Shown: positions 9,240-17,128 of the stretch, one piece after another | How the letters are laid out: each line of letters opens with the position of its first letter | How positions within the stretch are numbered: the stretch's first letter is position 1 | DNA from: CAWBRT01 sp963814745 | Lineage (GTDB): Bacteria > Acidobacteriota > Terriglobia > Terriglobales > Acidobacteriaceae | Reading direction: 5' to 3' | DNA: 64,000 nt | Assembly: GCA_963814745.1 (NCBI GenBank) | Contig: CAWFEA010000004.1 | Location: 744,001-808,000, forward strand | Program-made: the position numbers and the translations under genes | Notes under the pieces: model-generated | Database searches by the model: none | Told to the model about the DNA's origin: nothing | The model's input: the letters and a program-made list of their open reading frames with translations, nothing else

Positions 9240-9419
9240 CTATTATTAGGTGTTTTCACGTAGTTTTGCAACCTGGAAAAACACTTTCACTGCCAATCAT
9301 CGTGCGGATGACTGACGACGTGGAATCTTTTGGCGTAAGCTCGGGAAATTGTCCTCGGCTCCCTGTGTAGCTGTGCTATATTGGGCTGTATTTAGCAGCT
9401 TCGAAACTTTGGGGGGATC

Positions 9420-9983
9420 GTGAGATCGCGATCATTGTTTATTGCGACGTTCTTGCTCACATTGGCGGTGGTCTCGTGGGCGCAGCAATCGGTGCCTGTA
9501 CCAGCGCTGTCGAAGGCCCCCGGCGATCGTAATGATGCCGCGGTAAGCGCAATTATTTTGATGCGCGGTGGGGAGAATTTTGGCAAGGGGGCCGAAGCTA
9601 CGATAACGCATTACTTTACCAGACATTTAGGTTTCACCGGCGAGACCGATCTGTTGAAGTCGAACTTCGTGGAGTTCCGCGAGTACGGTTTTCGCGGTGG
9701 CCCAACATATCGTCTGCTTCGTTGGGATCGATACCAACCCTTCGCCCGAGCTTTGTTTGGGTACTCTCGCTTTAAAGAGACGGTTACCGGGCCCAATCGC
9801 CCCTACGAAGAAGGGCTCTCATACATAGTGGGCGGCGGCGCAGATGTGCGGATTTTGGGGCAGATATTTGCCAGAGTTTCGGGGGATTTCGAGGCCAATC
9901 CATCGTTCGACGGCAACAAGACCCGCGCTCTGCGACTTGGTATTGGGCTGAAATACGCTTTCGATATCCGCGGGGCACGGTGA
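9420..9983 (+). CDS. Outer-membrane beta-barrel protein
   Basis: A 187-residue protein starting with GTG at 9420 behind a GGGGGG purine tract. Residues 1-22 are a signal peptide (basic RSRS, hydrophobic core, cleavage after SWA). The mature part is built from alternating amphipathic strands with aromatic residues (YFTRHLGFTGETD, YRLLRWDRYQPFARALFGYS, YIVGGGADVRI, LRLGIGLKYAF) and ends near the C-terminus with the YAFDI barrel-strand pattern. It resembles small OmpA/OmpX-like 8-stranded barrels. It is probably transcribed alone: a TATATT box sits around 9377. A role in surface-glycan export is possible but unsupported. Confidence 0.72.
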   Translation: MRSRSLFIATFLLTLAVVSWAQQSVPVPALSKAPGDRNDAAVSAIILMRGGENFGKGAEATITHYFTRHLGFTGETDLLKSNFVEFREYGFRGGPTYRLLRWDRYQPFARALFGYSRFKETVTGPNRPYEEGLSYIVGGGADVRILGQIFARVSGDFEANPSFDGNKTRALRLGIGLKYAFDIRGAR

Positions 9984-10085
9984 GACTTCCTTGCATAACG
10001 TAACGGCTGCTTCCGGGCGAGGCTGAAACGGTGGTGGCTTCGTGTGCCCGGCGACCGGCGGTTTTCCAGAACCGAATGGTGAAGT

Positions 10086-11120
10086 ATGCTTCCGGAGTTG
10101 AGTATTGGCGGTCGCCTAGTCGGGCCAGCGCACCCTCCTCTCGTGATTGCCGAGGTAGGGATTAATCACGAGGGGAGCTTTGCCAAAGCATTGCGAATGG
10201 TGGATGACGCTCTCGGCGCCGGCTGTGAGGTCGTCAAGTTTCAGTCCCACGTCATCGAAGACGAAATGATTCCCAATAACGTGATTCCCGGCAATGCTTC
10301 GGAGAGCATCTGGGACATCATGAAGCGTTGCGCTTTCGATGAAGACCAGGAGCGCCGGCTTAAGCAGTATGTGGAAAGCAAGGGGATAACATATCTATGC
10401 ACGCCATTCTCGCGCGCGGCGGCGGAGCGGTTAGAGCGCATGGGGATTTGCGCCTACAAGATCGGATCAGGAGAGTGCAACAATTATCCCCTGATCGAGC
10501 ATATCGCACGGTACGGTAAGCCAGTTATTCTGAGCACGGGGATGAACGATCTGGCATCGATCCGTCCTGCGGTAGCGGTCTTACGTAAAAGGAACGTTCC
10601 ATTTGCTCTGCTGCATTGCACTTCGATGTACCCGACGCCGTATGACAAGGTGCGTCTCGGAGCCTTGCGCGATTTGCAACAGGAGTTTCCCGATGCTGTA
10701 GTTGGCCTGAGCGATCATTCTCTGGGGAACTACACCTGCTTTGGGGCTGTCGCCCTCGGGGCCTGCATCTTAGAGAAGCACTTCACCTCTGACAAGCGCT
10801 GGCCAGGCCCGGACGTGCCAATCTCGATCGATCCCCGAGAACTCGAACAACTGATAGCGGGTTCGCAGGCGATCGTCTCTGCGTTGAACGGGAGCAAGAC
10901 CATTTTAGCGGAGGAAAAACCAACTATCGATTTCGCTTACGCGTGTGTCGTCTCGACCAGGGATATAGCGGCAGGCGAGCGTCTGGCCCCTGAGAACCTG
11001 TGGGTGAAGCGGCCGGGAACTGGCGAGATTAAGGCCGCACATCTCTCCGAGGTGGTGGGCAAAGTTGCCCGGCATGCGATCGCAAAAAACACACAGTTAC
11101 GATGGACTGATCTGTTATGA
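10086..11120 (+). CDS. neuB: Nonulosonic acid synthase NeuB family, copy 1
   Basis: A 344-residue enzyme that condenses phosphoenolpyruvate with a six-carbon N-acyl amino sugar to form a nine-carbon sugar acid. The TIM-barrel part has PPLVIAEVGINHEGS near residue 19, GAGCEVVKFQSH, YKIGSGECNNYPL, GKPVILSTGMND, GLSDHS and ACILEKHFTSDK. The C-terminal 60 residues form the SAF (antifreeze-like) domain that closes the active site (DIAAGERLAPENLWVKRPGTG). Catalytic and metal-binding His residues of the family are present. It overlaps neuC by 4 bases (ATGA). Legionaminate, pseudaminate and sialate synthases cannot be separated by eye; the wider locus favours a legionaminate-like product. Confidence 0.92.
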   Translation: MLPELSIGGRLVGPAHPPLVIAEVGINHEGSFAKALRMVDDALGAGCEVVKFQSHVIEDEMIPNNVIPGNASESIWDIMKRCAFDEDQERRLKQYVESKGITYLCTPFSRAAAERLERMGICAYKIGSGECNNYPLIEHIARYGKPVILSTGMNDLASIRPAVAVLRKRNVPFALLHCTSMYPTPYDKVRLGALRDLQQEFPDAVVGLSDHSLGNYTCFGAVALGACILEKHFTSDKRWPGPDVPISIDPRELEQLIAGSQAIVSALNGSKTILAEEKPTIDFAYACVVSTRDIAAGERLAPENLWVKRPGTGEIKAAHLSEVVGKVARHAIAKNTQLRWTDLL

Positions 11121-12316
11121 CCATTTCACTAAACGATGGCGGCGGGCGCCGAAAAATCTTGTTTCTGACTGGAACGCGCGCCGACTTCGGGAAACTTAAA
11201 CCGCTGATTCGCGCAGTTGAGCATTCCGACGGGTTTGAATATGGCGTCTTTGCGACCGGTATGCATATGCTTTCGCACTATGGCTCCACAATTCATGAAC
11301 TGGAAAAGGCCGGCATAAAGAACATTTTTCCCTTCATCAATCAGGACAGTGCCGTGAACTCGCAGATGGACTTCGTATTGGCGAACACAGTCCAGGGGTT
11401 CGGGCACTATATTCGCGAGTTTGCAGCCGATTTGATTGTCGTGCACGGGGACCGGATCGAAGCTCTGGCCGGTGCCATTGTCGGCGCCTTGAACAATGTC
11501 CTGGTCGCGCATATCGAGGGAGGCGAGGTTTCCGGAACGATCGATGAATTGCTCCGTCATGCAATTACAAAACTGTCGCACCTGCACTTCGTCGCGAACG
11601 AGCAGGCGCGGCAGCGCCTGTTGCAAATGGGCGAGGCAGATGAGTGCACCTTCGTGATCGGTTCGCCGGAAATCGATGTGATGCTTTCCGACGAGCTGCC
11701 GACAGTCGATGAAATGCGGCGAAGGTACTCGATTCCCTTCGACGGCTACGGGGTGTTTATTTACCATCCGGTCACCACGGAGCTAGGCCGCTTGCAGGCG
11801 CACGCCGCCTCCTCCGTCGACGCGCTGCTCCGGTCTGGCATGAACTGGATAATTATTTATCCCAACAACGATCATGGATCGGAGATCATCCTGGCAGAGT
11901 ATGAGCGACTTCAGGGCAACCCGAAGTTTCGTATGATACCCTCGATGCGCTTTGAATACTTTCTGACGGCCTTGCGGGCCGCCGTGGTGATCGCCGGAAA
12001 CTCCAGTGCGGCCATTCGTGAGGCGCCCGTGTACGGAGTTCCCACAGTTAATATCGGCACCAGACAACAGAATCGGTTCGCGTATGCTTCGATTCTGGAT
12101 GTTCCCGAGGACACCGATGCGATCTTGGACGCGTTGGGAAAGCTGCCCAGAGGTGTCGAGCCCTCAATGCACTTCGGGAGAGGAGAAAGCGCAACCCTGT
12201 TTCTGGAGCACCTCCGCGCCCAGCGGTTGTGGCAGACCCCAAAACAGAAGCAATTTCGCGACCTGTACGGTGTCGCGTCAATAGGGTCCGAGCCTGTGAC
12301 GGTTGTCTCTCCGTAA
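11117..12316 (+). CDS. neuC: Hydrolysing UDP/GDP-HexNAc 2-epimerase NeuC family, copy 1
   Basis: A 399-residue GT-B-like hydrolysing 2-epimerase that releases the nucleotide and inverts C2, feeding the free sugar to NeuB. It shows ILFLTGTRADFGKLKPL at the start, HGDRIEALAGAIVGALNN, HIEGGEVSGTIDELLRH, LSHLHFVANEQARQRL, YHPVTTELG and GNSSAAIREAPVYGVP. It is full length, in contrast to the second copy at 20,432. It is translationally coupled to neuB copy 1 and followed by a possible terminator before the next gene. The substrate nucleotide (UDP or GDP) is not decided by these motifs. Confidence 0.92.
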   Translation: MTISLNDGGGRRKILFLTGTRADFGKLKPLIRAVEHSDGFEYGVFATGMHMLSHYGSTIHELEKAGIKNIFPFINQDSAVNSQMDFVLANTVQGFGHYIREFAADLIVVHGDRIEALAGAIVGALNNVLVAHIEGGEVSGTIDELLRHAITKLSHLHFVANEQARQRLLQMGEADECTFVIGSPEIDVMLSDELPTVDEMRRRYSIPFDGYGVFIYHPVTTELGRLQAHAASSVDALLRSGMNWIIIYPNNDHGSEIILAEYERLQGNPKFRMIPSMRFEYFLTALRAAVVIAGNSSAAIREAPVYGVPTVNIGTRQQNRFAYASILDVPEDTDAILDALGKLPRGVEPSMHFGRGESATLFLEHLRAQRLWQTPKQKQFRDLYGVASIGSEPVTVVSP

Positions 12317-12399
12317 CGTTCGAGGGCGTGATCGTTTCACGTATTGGGTATCAACGGTTTTGCTGAAGTAGCCCGCTACATCAGTGGGAGACATCCCGG

Positions 12400-12421
12400 A
12401 CCTGCCCGGGGGTGGGTTTTT
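12400..12421 (+). terminator. Possible intrinsic terminator after neuC copy 1
   Basis: ACCTGCC (12400-12406) can pair with GGTGGGT (12411-12417), including two G-U pairs, around a 4-base loop, and is followed by TTTT. It lies between the neuC stop (12316) and the oxidoreductase start that I prefer at 12517. The stem is short, so it may act weakly or not at all. Confidence 0.35.
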
Positions 12422-12516
12422 GGGCCGGACTGTCGCGGCTGCAGGAATTCAGTTTCAGAAGCGGCATACCGACGAAAACTCGGTTTAAGTCGCGCTTCAA
12501 CAGGCAGGTCGGCCGT

Positions 12517-13542
12517 ATGGATGCGATAGTTGTCGTCGGGTTAGGCTCCATCGGACAACGGCACTTGGCGAACCTGCGTGCGCTTGGCGTTTGCGAGTTG
12601 GCGGTTGTAAGCCGCTCAAGATACAGTTCGCTGCTTGGCTCCAGCCTTTTGGACGGTGTCACGATTTTCACTGAGCTCCATGAGGCCCTCCGTTGCCACC
12701 CCCGAGCCGTGGTCGTCGCCAATCCCACTGCAATGCATATGGAGACGGCGCTGGCCGCTGCCCGTTGCGGCTGTCGTTTATTCATCGAAAAACCTTTGGC
12801 GCATACCCTCGACAGTGTAGAGGAGTTGCGGGAGCTCACCGAGAACGCAGGACTGACTGCGATGCTCGGGTTCCAGATGCGATTTCATCCGGGGTTGGTG
12901 AAAATCCGTGCGCTACTGCGGCAAGGTCTCATCGGACGAGTCATTTGCGCGCGTGCGGAGGTTGGTCAATATCTTCCCGACTGGCATCCCGCGGAAGATT
13001 ACAGGACCGGAGTGAGTGCACGACGAGAAACCGGTGGTGGTGTCATTCTCGATTTGATTCACGAACTGGATTACGTCAACTGGCTCTTTGGTCCAACCAT
13101 ACGCGTCACCGCAGTGTCGGGGCATTATTCCAGCCTTGAAATCGATACGGAAGATGTCGCCGAAATCCTGTTGCAATGCGCCGGCGCGCCGCTAGTGGAA
13201 GTTCATCTCGATTACATCCAGCGCCAAGCTAGCCGTACCTGCCAGATCGTGGGCGAGCACGGCACGATTCGTTGGGACTATATCCACAATAAGGTCGAGC
13301 TGCTGACGATCGACAGAACCAGCACGGAATGGTCGGATTCTGGATTCGAGCGCAACCAAATGTATATGGACGAGATGCGGCATTTCCTGGATTGCTTGCA
13401 AAGCGGCGAAAAGCCGGTCACCAATCTCGAGGACGGTATCGATTCGCTAAAGATTGCGCTGGCCGCCAAATGTAGCGCCGAAACGGGGGTGACGCAATCT
13501 CTAACGCAGACTTTAGCTACCGCACACGGAGGTGAACATTGA
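12517..13542 (+). CDS. Gfo/Idh/MocA family oxidoreductase
   Basis: A 341-residue NAD(P)-dependent oxidoreductase. The Rossmann start is VVVGLGSIGQRHLANLRALG; EKPLAHTLDS near residue 92 is the family EKP motif, and GGGVILDLIHELDYVNWLFG near residue 174 holds the catalytic-region Asp and His. I use ATG 12517, which puts the Rossmann fold at the N-terminus; the frame runs upstream to 12412, but those codons overlap the possible terminator and match nothing. As I recall, the gene between neuC and neuA in Campylobacter ptm-type legionaminate loci is often an oxidoreductase too. A role in supplying or modifying the nonulosonate precursor is inferred. Confidence 0.87.
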   Translation: MDAIVVVGLGSIGQRHLANLRALGVCELAVVSRSRYSSLLGSSLLDGVTIFTELHEALRCHPRAVVVANPTAMHMETALAAARCGCRLFIEKPLAHTLDSVEELRELTENAGLTAMLGFQMRFHPGLVKIRALLRQGLIGRVICARAEVGQYLPDWHPAEDYRTGVSARRETGGGVILDLIHELDYVNWLFGPTIRVTAVSGHYSSLEIDTEDVAEILLQCAGAPLVEVHLDYIQRQASRTCQIVGEHGTIRWDYIHNKVELLTIDRTSTEWSDSGFERNQMYMDEMRHFLDCLQSGEKPVTNLEDGIDSLKIALAAKCSAETGVTQSLTQTLATAHGGEH

Positions 13543-14237
13543 TTGTCGCTGCCATTTGCGCGCGGGGGGGCTCAAAGGGAGTCCCGCGCAAGAACCTCAG
13601 GATATTGGCAGGCAAGCCCTTAATAGCCCATACGGTAGAGATGGCGCAAACGTGCAAGGACTTTGATCGCGTAGTCGTCTCGACCGACGACGAGGAGATG
13701 GCGCGGGTCGCGCAGCAATACGGGGCCGAGGTTCCGTTCTTGCGTCCCTCTCACCTCGCGCAGGATACGTCGTCCAAGTGGGACGTTTTTCATCATTTGG
13801 TCACAACGCTGGAGGCGCGGGATGGCGTACCGATCGACGTGCTGGTCAACCTAGATACCGGCACCCCACTGCGCTCGAAGGTCAACGTCGAGCAAGCGTT
13901 AGCGGTGCTGGCCTCCAGCGACGCCGACATCGTCACGACAGCTTACGCCGCGGAACGAAACCCGTACTTCAATATGGTCGAATGGGATGGCGAGTACGTC
14001 AGGCTGATCAAAGGGCTGGATCGCGCAATCGTGCGCCGTCAGGATGCTCCCGAGGTTTTTAGCCTCAGCCCGGCGGTATTTGCAATCCGCAGAAGCTTCA
14101 TTCTTAAACGCCTGCACTTTTCGGCCGGTCGGGTCAAAATCATTGAGATACCCCGGGAGCGCGCCATTGACATAGACGTCGAAATAGATTTTCGCTTCGT
14201 CGAGTTCCTGATGCAAAGCACAGGGAGAGCAAAATGA
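13539..14237 (+). CDS. neuA: CMP-nonulosonate cytidylyltransferase NeuA family, copy 1
   Basis: A 232-residue cytidylyltransferase that activates the nine-carbon acid to its CMP form for transfer. It has ICARGGSKGVPRKNLRILAG at the N-terminus (the CTP-binding loop), VVVSTDDEEMARVA, and the C-terminal PRERAIDIDVEIDF with the metal-binding Asp pair. The start is a TTG at 13539 that overlaps the preceding stop as TTGA. It is backed by a good ribosome site, GGAGG, about 6 bases upstream, which supports TTG over later codons. It is followed at once by the SDR gene with a 4-base overlap. Confidence 0.9.
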   Translation: MIVAAICARGGSKGVPRKNLRILAGKPLIAHTVEMAQTCKDFDRVVVSTDDEEMARVAQQYGAEVPFLRPSHLAQDTSSKWDVFHHLVTTLEARDGVPIDVLVNLDTGTPLRSKVNVEQALAVLASSDADIVTTAYAAERNPYFNMVEWDGEYVRLIKGLDRAIVRRQDAPEVFSLSPAVFAIRRSFILKRLHFSAGRVKIIEIPRERAIDIDVEIDFRFVEFLMQSTGRAK

Positions 14238-15046
14238 AGGCGAAGAGCACACTCGACTCGTTTCGGCTGGATGGCCGCGTGGCCATCGTTACCGGCGCCG
14301 CGGGAATGTTGGGCAACGAATTCAGTAAGGCTTTGAGCGATTGTGGCGCAAGAGTGGTTCTCGCCGATCTAAACGTGAATGCCTGCATCGAGCGCGCTCG
14401 CTCGCTGACCGGACAAGATGTTCCCGAGTGCGTCGCCATGCGCTGCGATGTTTCGAGCGAGGCTTCCTGGAAAGAGCTGGCGGATGCGGTTATTGCGCGT
14501 TTCGGTAAGATCGATATCCTGGTGAACAATGCCGCCTTCACGAATGCCTCCCAAAACCCGGGCTATAAGCTGCCCTTCGAGGAATTCCCGCTGCAAGGCT
14601 GGCAACAGATTCTTGATGTGAACCTCACGGGAGTTTTTCTTGGCTGCAAGGTAGTTGGACCCCACATGCTTGCGCAAGCAAAGGGCAGCATCATTAATCT
14701 TGCTTCACTCTACGGAGTTGTGAGCCCCAACCACCGCATTTACGAAGGGACTGGCGTCAGCCAGCCTGTAGCTTACTCCGTCAGCAAGGCCGGAGTGATC
14801 GCCATTACCCGGTACCTGGGAACGCTTTGGGCCGACCGGGGAGTGCGGGTCAACTCGATTACGCCCGGTGGCGTATTCGACGAACACAAAGACCCATTTC
14901 TCGAACGGTACAAGCAACTTTCGCCCATTGGCCGGATGGCCGACCGCATGGAAATGAGGGGCGCGCTGGTCTATCTAGCTTCGGATGCTTCAGCCTATTG
15001 CGCAGGCCACAACTTAGTAGTCGATGGAGGATGGACGGCGTGGTAG
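14234..15046 (+). CDS. SDR family oxidoreductase
   Basis: A 270-residue short-chain dehydrogenase/reductase. TGAAGMLGNEF near residue 20 is the TGxxxGxG cofactor loop, VNNAAF the NNAG motif, LASLYG carries the catalytic Ser, and PVAYSVSKAGV the Tyr-x3-Lys. It ends in the typical VVDGGWTAW tail. In Campylobacter legionaminate loci an SDR (PtmA) also follows the neuA-like gene, and the arrangement is the same here. A degraded copy of the same tail sits directly before neuB copy 2 (19312-19389), so this SDR was once present twice. Confidence 0.9.
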   Translation: MKAKSTLDSFRLDGRVAIVTGAAGMLGNEFSKALSDCGARVVLADLNVNACIERARSLTGQDVPECVAMRCDVSSEASWKELADAVIARFGKIDILVNNAAFTNASQNPGYKLPFEEFPLQGWQQILDVNLTGVFLGCKVVGPHMLAQAKGSIINLASLYGVVSPNHRIYEGTGVSQPVAYSVSKAGVIAITRYLGTLWADRGVRVNSITPGGVFDEHKDPFLERYKQLSPIGRMADRMEMRGALVYLASDASAYCAGHNLVVDGGWTAW

Positions 15047-15113
15047 TATCGGCGAATTCACATTGGATTCACCGTGGGCCAACCGTAAGCGCATTCTGTG
15101 TCGCAGATTGCCA
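15047..15113 (+). pseudogene. Probable relic of a neuB start after the SDR gene
   Basis: The bases just after the SDR stop resemble the start of neuB copy 2. GCGAATTCACATTGG (15053-15067 region) matches GCCAATTCGCATTGG (19392-19406 region) at 13 of 15 bases, and in frame it reads RIHIG against PIRIG, followed by a TVGQP / RIGPA-like stretch and a stop. The junction SDR-stop/neuB-start seems therefore to have existed here too before the downstream neuB was lost. The match is short and fades after about 60 bases. The remaining bases up to 15207 are AT-rich with no clear signal. Confidence 0.42.
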
Positions 15114-15207
15114 AAACAGCCCCACCTCAGACAATATAAGCCGTAGGGTAATTAATTAAGGATCGTATCGTACAATATAACCCGATAGCACAGCCGGAAA
15201 ACCAATA

Positions 15208-16107
15208 ATGCATAATAAGTCTGCCCCGCAACACAGCGATGTCGCTATATCGCCGTCTTTTCAAGCCGTAAAAGAGAAGCTAGCGCGTTTTTCCCTAACC
15301 AGCTTCCACGACCCAGCAAAAGTGGAAGAATATGCCGAACTGTTCGCCCTAAAGATGCTCTGTCAAAGCTTGGAAGCAGATAGGGTAGCAAGTAGAAATA
15401 GTGATTTGGAAAGGTCTGTGTCTGTATTCGAGGAAAAGCCGTATGAACCTGAATATGACGATTTATGCCGGCTCCATTGGATTTCACTTACCCGTAAGTG
15501 TATAAATATTCTTGAGTTCGGCAGCGGATTTAGCACAGTTATGTTCGCAGATGCGATGCGAGTGTTAGGCCAACATTTCCAAGCGTGGTCAACTGATAAT
15601 ATACGTGCGGAAGTTCCTTTTCATGCCTACGCCGTTGAAGAAGAGCAACGCTTTTTAGAAATAACAAACAATAGACTTGGGTGCTCCCTTACGCCTTTCG
15701 CAACTGTTAGCAGGAGTTCTGTCGAAATACTGATGCACGATGACAGAATCACCACGATCTACTCCAAACTTCCAAACATTTCGCCGGACTTTATTTACTT
15801 GGATGGGCCATCTCAGTTTGGAACGACACGAGATGTAAATGGATTTTCTTTCAATAGCAAAGCAAGGATGCCGATGTCTTCCGGCATTTTGCGGTTTGAG
15901 TTTTTTCTCGAACCTGGGACATTGATTCTTGTGGATGGCAGAACGGCTAATGCGCGCTTCCTTAAATCATACTTTCGAAGGAACTGGGCATACCAACACG
16001 ATCCGATCGCTGACATACATTATTTTGAATTACAAGAAGAGCCACTTGGTCCATTCAATAAGTTGAAGCTGCAATTTTGTTTAGATGGAAAGTGGCTGAT
16101 TGGCTAG
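15208..16107 (+). CDS. SAM-methyltransferase-fold protein, AT-rich, unrecognised
   Basis: A 299-residue protein I cannot place in a named family. ILEFGSGFSTVMFADAM near residue 99 looks like motif I of class I SAM-dependent methyltransferases, AYAVEEEQRFLEI near residue 146 like the acidic strand that holds the ribose, and PDFIYLDGPSQFGTTRD near residue 193 like motif IV, with a GTLILVDGRTANARF strand near residue 235. It could methylate the glycan or only share the fold. Its codon use is clearly more AT-rich (many AAT, TTT, ATA codons) than its neighbours, and it lies at the junction between the two nonulosonate gene sets, so recent transfer is likely. Confidence 0.6.
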   Translation: MHNKSAPQHSDVAISPSFQAVKEKLARFSLTSFHDPAKVEEYAELFALKMLCQSLEADRVASRNSDLERSVSVFEEKPYEPEYDDLCRLHWISLTRKCINILEFGSGFSTVMFADAMRVLGQHFQAWSTDNIRAEVPFHAYAVEEEQRFLEITNNRLGCSLTPFATVSRSSVEILMHDDRITTIYSKLPNISPDFIYLDGPSQFGTTRDVNGFSFNSKARMPMSSGILRFEFFLEPGTLILVDGRTANARFLKSYFRRNWAYQHDPIADIHYFELQEEPLGPFNKLKLQFCLDGKWLIG

Positions 16108-16137
16108 ATTAGATCTTGGACATGGAAGGCGATCTCG

Positions 16138-17073
16138 GTGTTGAAGTCCTTGGCAAAGCGGTTGCCCCATTGGCTGCTGCTGCGGTTGTATCATGCTCAC
16201 TACCTGCCTCGCGAAGCTCGACTCGCTCGCGAATTGGCCCGCGTGGCCGGCCTGCCGCTGCTGGAAACTCTGGATCTTAGCCGACTAAAGACGAGCGACA
16301 CCGTCTTTGTGCTTGGTAGTGGCTGGTCGATCAATGACATCACGGAGGAGCGGTGGAGAGTTATCGCCCGCCACGATTCTTTTGGCTTCAACTTCTGGAC
16401 GGTGCATCCGTTCGTGCCGCGCATTTATGTCTGCGAAAGCCTTGTCCCCGGGGATAATGAATCCTGGCAGTTCATGTACACGGTGTTCAAGAAGATGATC
16501 GAACAGCGGGCGGAGGATTACGCCAATGCGGTAAAGATCGTAACCGAACCGAAGCCGCCTGGCGTGCGGCAGCTGGCGACGGAACTGCCTGAGAAGTTTC
16601 GAAAGAATCTGTACATTGGTTACACGGCGCCGGTAGTTGCGCGTACCTCGCGGGAATTGGCTGCGGGACTCGAGTTTTTGAGAGAACGCGGCGAGTTCGA
16701 AGCCTCCGATCGAGTCCGCTGGCTGTTCAAGTATGGCGGTTCCGTGGTGGGCATGATGAGTCTCGCCGTTAGAATGCGATACAAGCGCATTGTGCTGTGC
16801 GGAATTGACCTGGGCAAGCAAGACTACTTTTATCATCACCGGGAGCGCTACCCGGAGAGTGCTGACTGGGAGTTTGCGCCGCGCCGCGATCCACACCTCA
16901 CTACCCGGCACTTGCCGTGGATGGTGCCGGCGCAAGAGGTTGTTTATGAATTCAAGCACCGAGTGCTTGATCCGGCGGGGATTGCGCTTTTCGTGGAGAA
17001 TCGATGCTCGACCTTATTCCCACAGATATCGGAGGCGCCCAGCTCCCTGTTCGAGGAATTGGCTGCTTCGTAG
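16138..17073 (+). CDS. Putative sialyltransferase-like (GT42/MptE-like) glycosyltransferase
   Basis: A 311-residue protein starting with GTG. VFVLGSGWSINDI near residue 57 resembles the G(N/S)GxSx4(D/I) CMP-binding start of GT42 sialyltransferases and of DUF115/MptE-like proteins. SFGFNFWTVHPFVPRIYVCE near residue 81 fits the following CN-x2-Y/F region, and YKRIVLCGIDLGKQDYFYHH near residue 218 resembles the (I/L)xLxGID(F/L)Y stretch. A long basic N-terminal helix (residues 1-40) may touch the membrane. Lying between two CMP-nonulosonate gene sets, it is the best candidate in the window for the transferase that adds the nine-carbon acid to the glycan. The family link is by motif only. Confidence 0.55.
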   Translation: MLKSLAKRLPHWLLLRLYHAHYLPREARLARELARVAGLPLLETLDLSRLKTSDTVFVLGSGWSINDITEERWRVIARHDSFGFNFWTVHPFVPRIYVCESLVPGDNESWQFMYTVFKKMIEQRAEDYANAVKIVTEPKPPGVRQLATELPEKFRKNLYIGYTAPVVARTSRELAAGLEFLRERGEFEASDRVRWLFKYGGSVVGMMSLAVRMRYKRIVLCGIDLGKQDYFYHHRERYPESADWEFAPRRDPHLTTRHLPWMVPAQEVVYEFKHRVLDPAGIALFVENRCSTLFPQISEAPSSLFEELAAS

Positions 17074-17128
17074 GCGAGTAGTTCTGGCGGTAGTGTTGTA
17101 AGCCAGCAGCTCTCAAGGAGATGTCAAT

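Noticed and set aside
9176..9370. 64-codon plus-strand frame in the gap after the DegT gene
   Set aside because: It lies across the FkbM relic on the other strand, has no ribosome site and resembles nothing.
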